Shown here in pieces: positions 58,805 through 64,000 of a stretch of 64,000 nucleotides of DNA. The translations under genes and the position numbers were made by a program. A model generated the notes under the pieces. That model was given only the letters and a program-made list of their open reading frames with translations. It was not told where the DNA came from and made no database searches. Position 1 is the stretch's first letter. Every line of letters starts with the position of its first letter. The stretch comes from Rhizobiales bacterium 65-79. Lineage in GTDB: Bacteria > Pseudomonadota > Alphaproteobacteria > Rhizobiales > Rhizobiaceae. Where the stretch lies: contig MKRJ01000040.1 of NCBI GenBank assembly GCA_001896885.1, positions 27,353 to 91,352 on the forward strand, given 5' to 3'.

Positions 58805-61153
58805 GTGAACAAATTCGAACCTCAAGGACGACCGATAGCGCCGGTTCCGGCGGGCCAGCCAGGTGGGTTGGTCTATTATCACCCGATGGATGGCGCCGGC
58901 TACGGGCCGGGCGGCTTCGAGGAAGAGGAGCGCTTCGATCCGCTCAAGCTCATCTGGTACGTCATCCATTATCGGTGGTTGATCGCAGCCTTCCTTCTTG
59001 CCGGGATTGTGGTTGGCGTCCTTGTGACGCTGCTGCAGACACCGCTCTACAGCGCCGTCAACAAGATCGAGATCGATACGTCCGGAAACAAGGTCATCCA
59101 GGATCTGTCGGTTACGTCGCTATCAAGCGATCTGCGTGCGTTTCAAACCGCGCGGGAGGAGATGCTAAGTCGAGACGTAGCCAAGCGCGTCGTCTTCAAG
59201 CTTGATCTGGCCAATGACGACAAGTTCCTGGCGCCTACTCCGACCTTCTCGTTGATGAACCTCGTGCACCGCGCTTTGGGCACCCCCCGAACAGCGGACC
59301 TGGAAGGGCTCTCGGCGGAGGATCGGCAACGGTCCGCGATCAAAAAGATCATGGATAATCTCGACGTGGATCTTATCCGGGATACCTCAATCCTCTCCAT
59401 CAATTATACGCATGCCGACCCCAAATATGCGGCAGAGGTCGCCAATCAGGTTGCTCATTCCTTTATCGACCAGAATGTGGACCGACGCAGCGAAACTTCC
59501 GATCTGGCGCGTCAATTTATCCAACAGCAGGTAATCGAGGCCAAGAATAAGCTTCAGGACGCGGAATCGCGGCTGGTTGCCTATGCCAAACAGGCCGGCA
59601 TCGCGATCATAGGCGATAGCAGCGACTCGCTCATCTCCGCCAACATTACCGAGCTAAACAAGGCTTTGGCGGATGCAATTGAGGCACGCGTCGCTGCCAA
59701 GCGCTTTTACGATCAGGTCAAGGAAGGCAACGCTTCTACCCTGCCGGAGGTTTTTGCCAGCGACTCGATTCAGAACGCAAAGCAGAAGATTGCGGAGTTG
59801 AAGGCCACCTATCAGCAAAAGCGCGGAACGTTGAAGCCCGATTTTCCTGAAATGCTCGGCCTAAAGGCCCAGATCAATCAGCTTGAGGATGCTATCGATC
59901 AGGAGGTGGGGGCCATCGCCAAATCGGTCGAGATCCGCTATCAGCAGGCGCAGCAGAAGGTTGCAGCTCTGCAGACCGAACTTGACGATCTCTCCAAGCA
60001 GCAATCGGATTTTCAGGATAAGAGCATTCAATATTCGATCTTGAAGCGTGAGGTCGATTCCGATCGTGCGCAGTATGACAATCTGGTAACCAAGCTCAAC
60101 GAAGCCGGAGTTGGCGCGGAGCTTAGGACCGCAAATGCCTCGATAGTCGAAAGCGCTTTGCCGCCGACTGTGCGCTCCTCCCCTAGCTTAAAAAAAGATC
60201 TTGCCCTGGCTATCGCCCTTTTCGGCGCTCTTGCAGCGGGCCTCATCTATATCATCGAGCTGTTGAACAACACGTTCTCGGTACCCGATCAGGTCGAAAA
60301 GGAACTGAAGCTGCCGGTGCTTGGGATCATTCCCATGGCCAAGGCGGCGCAGCCGCTGGAGGAGTTTGACGATCCCAAGTCCGGCCTTTCCGAAGCTTAT
60401 CGATCGTTGCGCACCTCGTTACAATTTACCGGTACGGAGCATTCCATTCGGTCGCTCTTCGTTACATCCGCGGAGCCTTCGGAGGGCAAATCCACCACCG
60501 CCTATAAGCTTGCGCAAGACTTTTGCGCTCTGGGCCGGCAGGTCATCATTATCGATGCGGATATGCGCAAGCCGCAATTGCACCGCTTTTTTAAGGTAAG
60601 TAACACGCTTGGGCTGAGCAATTTGCTCTCAAGCGTGGCCGAGCGGCGAGAGGTGAGCTCCTTCTTTCATCAATTTGGCGAGATACCCCTTATGCTTCTC
60701 CCGGCCGGAACCATACCTCCCAATCCGGTGGATCTGCTGACCTCCCAGCGTATGGCGCTTATTTTGCAATATTGCTCCAAGAATTTCGATCTGACGATCA
60801 TCGACGGGCCACCGGTGATGGGTCTCTCCGATGCCCCTATTCTGGCCCGGCAGACCGACGCCACACTTCTTGTCGTCGCGGCCAAACAGGCAACCCGCAA
60901 ATCCGTGAAATCCGCTCTTGGGCGGCTGAAAGCGGCAGGCGGCAACGTCGTCGGTGCAGCGCTTACGAAATTCAGCGTGGACCGGCTCGATTACAATTAC
61001 GCCTACCGGTATATGAACTATAATTATTATAATTATGACACAGCAGAGATCGAAGATCAGACTGTACCGGAGCAAGCCCAGCCTCCTCTCCACGGCAAGC
61101 TGGCTCGCCTTGCTTCCGATCTGCTTGATCGTCTCATGCGCCGCGCTGCTTGA
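58805..61153 (+). CDS. Wzc/ExoP-like polysaccharide co-polymerase tyrosine kinase
   Basis: A 782-residue inner-membrane protein controlling EPS chain length. First membrane helix at about residues 59-80 (WLIAAFLLAGIVVGVLVTLL), a large periplasmic Wzz domain with long coiled-coils (about 220-430), a second helix near 465-485, then a cytoplasmic BY-kinase: Walker A SAEPSEGKSTTA (Lys562), Walker A' IIIDADMRKPQ and Walker B LTIIDGPPV. The tail has eight Tyr in residues 730-744 for autophosphorylation. The start is GTG at 58805. The last 119 bases overlap the next gene. Confidence 0.93.
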   Translation: MNKFEPQGRPIAPVPAGQPGGLVYYHPMDGAGYGPGGFEEEERFDPLKLIWYVIHYRWLIAAFLLAGIVVGVLVTLLQTPLYSAVNKIEIDTSGNKVIQDLSVTSLSSDLRAFQTAREEMLSRDVAKRVVFKLDLANDDKFLAPTPTFSLMNLVHRALGTPRTADLEGLSAEDRQRSAIKKIMDNLDVDLIRDTSILSINYTHADPKYAAEVANQVAHSFIDQNVDRRSETSDLARQFIQQQVIEAKNKLQDAESRLVAYAKQAGIAIIGDSSDSLISANITELNKALADAIEARVAAKRFYDQVKEGNASTLPEVFASDSIQNAKQKIAELKATYQQKRGTLKPDFPEMLGLKAQINQLEDAIDQEVGAIAKSVEIRYQQAQQKVAALQTELDDLSKQQSDFQDKSIQYSILKREVDSDRAQYDNLVTKLNEAGVGAELRTANASIVESALPPTVRSSPSLKKDLALAIALFGALAAGLIYIIELLNNTFSVPDQVEKELKLPVLGIIPMAKAAQPLEEFDDPKSGLSEAYRSLRTSLQFTGTEHSIRSLFVTSAEPSEGKSTTAYKLAQDFCALGRQVIIIDADMRKPQLHRFFKVSNTLGLSNLLSSVAERREVSSFFHQFGEIPLMLLPAGTIPPNPVDLLTSQRMALILQYCSKNFDLTIIDGPPVMGLSDAPILARQTDATLLVVAAKQATRKSVKSALGRLKAAGGNVVGAALTKFSVDRLDYNYAYRYMNYNYYNYDTAEIEDQTVPEQAQPPLHGKLARLASDLLDRLMRRAA

Positions 61154-62351
61154 CACGAGCGCCTTACTGCTCGGCAAGGCCGATCCGGAATCGGCCTTGA
61201 TGCTTGATCCTTTGGCGTCGGATATTCGTATCGACGTCATCCTCAGCGCTCTGCAGCAGGCTGACCAAGACACGGGAGAGGACGTCATTGGGCAGGTGCA
61301 GACGGGCATCCGATTGAGCCCGATCGATGCGCGTTTTTATTCCCTGCTTGGCATTCTTGAGGAACAGCAAGGCGACCGCGACGCAGCAAAGGAATTGTTC
61401 CATTATGCGCTGGCGCTTCTGCCCACCGAGATACAAGCGTTGGCGCATATGATGGACGCTTCAGTGCGCGCAGGCGATCTCGTAACAGCGTCCCGCAACA
61501 TGGAGATCATCGCGCGCCGCTGGCCAGAATATTGGCCCAAGGTAGAAGCGGCGCTTCCAACCCTGTTGGACAATCCGGAGGCTTTTCAGACGATTAGCGA
61601 TCGTTTTGGTCCCGACCCGTTGATACGCCGGCGGCTCATAGCCAGCATGACCCGGAACGATGTACTTTTGACGCCAGCCTATCGCATGGTTCTTGCATGG
61701 CATGAGGCAGGGATCACGGACTTGGCGTGGTCCATCAACTCGGTTACCAACGCGCTTTTGCGGGCCAGGCGCTTTTCCGACGCCTATAGCCTTTTCGTTC
61801 TGACTCGAGCGTCGACGAATCCGATTACGGGTTTTGTCTATAATGGGTCATTTAGCAAACCTCTTTCGGGAAGTCCGTTCGACTGGCAGATACGTCCGCA
61901 GGCGGGGGCTGATATCAGCTTGGTCAGCCAGCGACGATCTTCCAAAACAGAGGGAGCGGCTGCGGGGGAAGCCACGCAGGACGACAAAGCCATAGCCGTC
62001 CGATTTCTAGGTGGCCCACTCAATTTCAGCAATATTTCGCAGCTGACAAGGCTAACTCCCGGATCCTATGAGCTCCAGGCAGGATATTCCTCTCTCGATT
62101 TGGACACCCCGGAGCCTTTGAAGCTTGGCCTCTCCTGCCAAGACGGTCAAGGCGAGCTGGGGCATCTCGATTTCGCGCCCGGAACGGCGGTCGACGAGCG
62201 CAGTGCCTCGTTTCAGTTTTCTGTTCCCGCGGAAGGCTGCGAGCTGCAGCGCATCGAGACCTATAGCGCGCGCCTACCCTTGAGCTGGCGTTACCGCTAC
62301 GAGGGCACGCTTTTCATCGATTATGTCCGGGTTCGGCGGCAGGACGGCTAA
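61035..62351 (+). CDS. Unknown membrane-anchored TPR-like EPS protein
   Basis: A 438-residue protein of no clear family. One N-terminal membrane helix (SWLALLPICLIVSCAALLD, about residues 22-40) is followed by a helical repeat region (ARFYSLLGILEEQQGDRDAAKELFHYALALLP), which is TPR-like, and a C-terminal beta-rich part (GSYELQAGYSSLDLD, SCQDGQG, ENQ-type carbohydrate-binding look). It lies between the Wzc-like and Wzy-like genes, so a role in EPS assembly is likely. The ATG sits 119 bases inside wzc, in another frame and without a clear ribosome site, but a later start would lose the membrane helix. Confidence 0.7.
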   Translation: MTQQRSKIRLYRSKPSLLSTASWLALLPICLIVSCAALLDTSALLLGKADPESALMLDPLASDIRIDVILSALQQADQDTGEDVIGQVQTGIRLSPIDARFYSLLGILEEQQGDRDAAKELFHYALALLPTEIQALAHMMDASVRAGDLVTASRNMEIIARRWPEYWPKVEAALPTLLDNPEAFQTISDRFGPDPLIRRRLIASMTRNDVLLTPAYRMVLAWHEAGITDLAWSINSVTNALLRARRFSDAYSLFVLTRASTNPITGFVYNGSFSKPLSGSPFDWQIRPQAGADISLVSQRRSSKTEGAAAGEATQDDKAIAVRFLGGPLNFSNISQLTRLTPGSYELQAGYSSLDLDTPEPLKLGLSCQDGQGELGHLDFAPGTAVDERSASFQFSVPAEGCELQRIETYSARLPLSWRYRYEGTLFIDYVRVRRQDG

Positions 62352-62353
62352 GC

Positions 62354-63655
62354 ATGGACAGGATCCGGGCTTCGTTCCATTTTTACTACGCTGGCATCGT
62401 CGTCCTTCTGGCGCTTGTGCTGGGCGGCGGGACAGAACAGGGGCTCTGGACAGACCATGTGGTGGAGATTGTTCTGCTGCCAGCCTTGTTTCTGGGTCTC
62501 GCGCGCATCGCCGATACCCGGCTGCCGATGGCAGCGCGGCTGCTTGCGATCGTGATCCTCTGCCTGGTGCTGCTACAATTCGTGCCGGTGCTGCGTACCC
62601 TGCCCGCCTTGCCCGGCACCGGTGGAACCTATTTCGCCTTTTATTCGCTCGCTCCGCAAAAGAGCCTCGAATCCTCTCTTTTTGCCTTAAGCGTGCTTGG
62701 TTTTTTTCTTTTTCTGTCGCGGTTTTCTGATGCAGATCAAGAGCGGCTCACGGCTTTTCTCCTGATTGGCCTGTTCGTCAATCTGGTCGCCGCCACAATC
62801 GAATTTTCTTATGGAACGAGCAGCAATGGCGGCGAGGTCTTTCCCTATCCTTTCCAGGCGGGGCTGTTTACCAACGAGAATCACTTTTCCAGCTTGGTCT
62901 ATGTCATGATTCCTTTGCTGGCGTATCTTACGCTAAAAAGGCGACGGCAGGTGGGCACGTTTATAGGGGTCCTGGCCGTGATGCTGCTGGTTTTGTTTGC
63001 GGCGGGTTCCCGCGCGGGCATGGCAATCGCGACGACGCTTGCGCTGGTCTCGGCGCTTTGGTTTTATCCGGAGGAGCAATCCAGAGCACGCAAACTATGC
63101 GTGCTGGGCGTAGGCGTGGCGACGATCGTCCTGATCGCCTGGCGTTTCGGCTTCGATTCGGCGATCGAGAACGATCTGCGTGCCGTCTTCTATCAAACGA
63201 CCTGGCGGGCGATCGAAGAACATTGGTTGACCGGCACCGGTCTCGGCACCTTTACTCTCGTCTATCCCGGCGTGGAGCGCGCGAGCCAGATCGTATCGGT
63301 TTTCGCCAATCACGCCCATAATGAATATCTCGAATTATGGTTGGAGACCGGGATCATCGGCATCCTTCTTATAGGAGTTTTTGCGGGGCTGGCTCTCCTG
63401 CATTTTTCGCGATCCGGATTGGCGGAGGCCGCCTTCATTGCCATCATTGCCTTGATGCTGCACAGCTTGGTCGACTACCCTTTACGCACCTTGGGGCTTG
63501 CCATCCCGTTTGCTTTCTTTGTTGCGGTTATTTTATCGACAAAGTCGCATCCCGATGACGAGGCAATGGCAGCGATGAACCCACGTTCGCAGAGGGTAAG
63601 GCGACGCTCGTCGCGGCGGCAGCGCCGAACACGCGAGCCAGCCGCCCTGGGATAA
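62354..63655 (+). CDS. O-antigen ligase/Wzy polymerase family protein
   Basis: A 433-residue membrane protein with about ten to twelve predicted helices. The Wzy_C-type core includes AGSRAGMAIATTLALVSALWF and a periplasmic loop with GTGLGTFTLVYPGVERA and NHAHNEYLELWLETG, whose His and Arg residues are conserved among O-antigen ligases and EPS polymerases. In this context, polymerisation of repeat units is more likely than LPS ligation. It starts two bases after the preceding stop. The basic C-terminal tail (RVRRRSSRRQRRTREPA) is cytoplasmic. Confidence 0.88.
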   Translation: MDRIRASFHFYYAGIVVLLALVLGGGTEQGLWTDHVVEIVLLPALFLGLARIADTRLPMAARLLAIVILCLVLLQFVPVLRTLPALPGTGGTYFAFYSLAPQKSLESSLFALSVLGFFLFLSRFSDADQERLTAFLLIGLFVNLVAATIEFSYGTSSNGGEVFPYPFQAGLFTNENHFSSLVYVMIPLLAYLTLKRRRQVGTFIGVLAVMLLVLFAAGSRAGMAIATTLALVSALWFYPEEQSRARKLCVLGVGVATIVLIAWRFGFDSAIENDLRAVFYQTTWRAIEEHWLTGTGLGTFTLVYPGVERASQIVSVFANHAHNEYLELWLETGIIGILLIGVFAGLALLHFSRSGLAEAAFIAIIALMLHSLVDYPLRTLGLAIPFAFFVAVILSTKSHPDDEAMAAMNPRSQRVRRRSSRRQRRTREPAALG

Positions 63656-63928
63656 GTCGATGCCTCGGTCTTCAATCGCGACCATTGAGGCGCGAGCCGG
63701 CAACCGAGGACGGTACGGACGAGGATTGCAGCGTCGAGATGCTCGAATGTTGCGGCAGGAATATTATCGAGATTTCGGCAATCGTCAGCGGCCGACGGCT
63801 GGCCGGCTGCTCCGGAAAGGATGTTCGACTATTCCGTGCCGCCGGTTAGGCCTCTTTCCCTTAGGATAAGGATTTTATTCATCGCATCCTCAGCCAAGGT
63901 GGACCAGATATTTTCCAATATCCCAGCC
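63656..63928. other. Spacer between EPS block and IS end
   Basis: No confident gene. On the minus strand an ATG at 63882 with GAGG before it starts MNKILILRERGLTGGTE and then meets TAG (63829-63831); the start looks like a glycosyltransferase N-terminus and may be a decayed fragment. Codon use is not strong enough to call it. Confidence 0.3.
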
Positions 63929-64000
63929 TGTTGATTTCCGGTGAGAGCTGACCCGGGATTTTCGCCGGGAAGTGACCCGCCTTCATGTATGGTTTGGGTT
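63929..64000. mobile_element. Probable IS21-family end (partial)
   Basis: From TGTTGATTTCCGGTGAGAG the sequence carries short repeated units CTGACCCGGG and GTGACCCGCC spaced by an A/T-rich run, which is the layout of the multiple terminal repeats at IS21-type ends. No transposase gene is within the window, which stops 72 bases in. The exact edge and the family remain inferred. Confidence 0.5.

Overview
The window is chromosomal DNA from a GC-rich alphaproteobacterium, most likely Hyphomicrobiales/Rhizobiales and close to Phyllobacteriaceae/Rhizobiaceae. The clues are a betI-betC-betA-betB choline-sulfate operon, an frcBCA/frcK fructose system with a ROK regulator, a glgP-glgB-glgC-glgA-pgm-glgX order, a Rhizobium etli-type asparaginase, a TIGR03808-type Tat protein, and several long intergenic inverted repeats of the kind common in rhizobia. 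The genus is an inference; no rRNA is present.

Layout. 1-2.9 kb: the end of an L,D-transpeptidase, two unusual palindromes, a nucleotidyltransferase-fold protein and a HerA-like ATPase. 3.1-12.2 kb: two-subunit methylmalonyl-CoA mutase, a CorA transporter, a small unknown protein, a GreA/GreB-like factor, a Tat-exported beta-helix protein, asparaginase and a thiolase. 12.5-19 kb: the bet operon, which makes glycine betaine from choline sulfate or choline, with a GST-like gene and a 48-residue membrane peptide inserted. 19-25.3 kb: tRNA-Pro(CGG), small unknown genes, an FAD oxidoreductase, an acyl-CoA synthetase and a broken tadE/tadG-like pair. 25.6-38.9 kb (minus strand): glycogen synthesis and breakdown. 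39-44.7 kb: fructose ABC transporter, divergent ROK regulator and PfkB kinase. 44.7-55.7 kb: sugar-nucleotide genes (UDP-sugar dehydrogenase, UDP-uronate epimerase, DegT aminotransferase, galE), sulfate activation/PAPS genes (cysD, cysNC, cysQ) and an IlvD/Edd dehydratase. 55.9-63.7 kb: an exopolysaccharide export/polymerisation block (phosphohexomutase, Wza-like, Wzc-like, an unknown TPR-like protein, Wzy/ligase). This block uses visibly more A/T-ending codons than the rest, and the window stops inside what looks like one end of an IS21-type element.

How the parts connect. The frc and glg blocks together could take up fructose, phosphorylate it and store hexose as glycogen. The bet operon covers osmoprotectant synthesis. 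The sugar-nucleotide, PAPS and Wza/Wzc/Wzy genes point to a charged, possibly sulfated, surface polysaccharide, but no sulfotransferase or glycosyltransferase is visible here. I see no CRISPR array, no complete prophage, no obvious defence island and no convincing wholly new system. The most unusual signals are the paired TTTCAACA/TGTTGAAA palindromes (239-346), the disrupted tadE/tadG genes, a Lys-rich small gene with an in-frame TGA, two divergent small ORFs upstream of the EPS export genes, and the unknown protein whose gene overlaps wzc by 119 nt.
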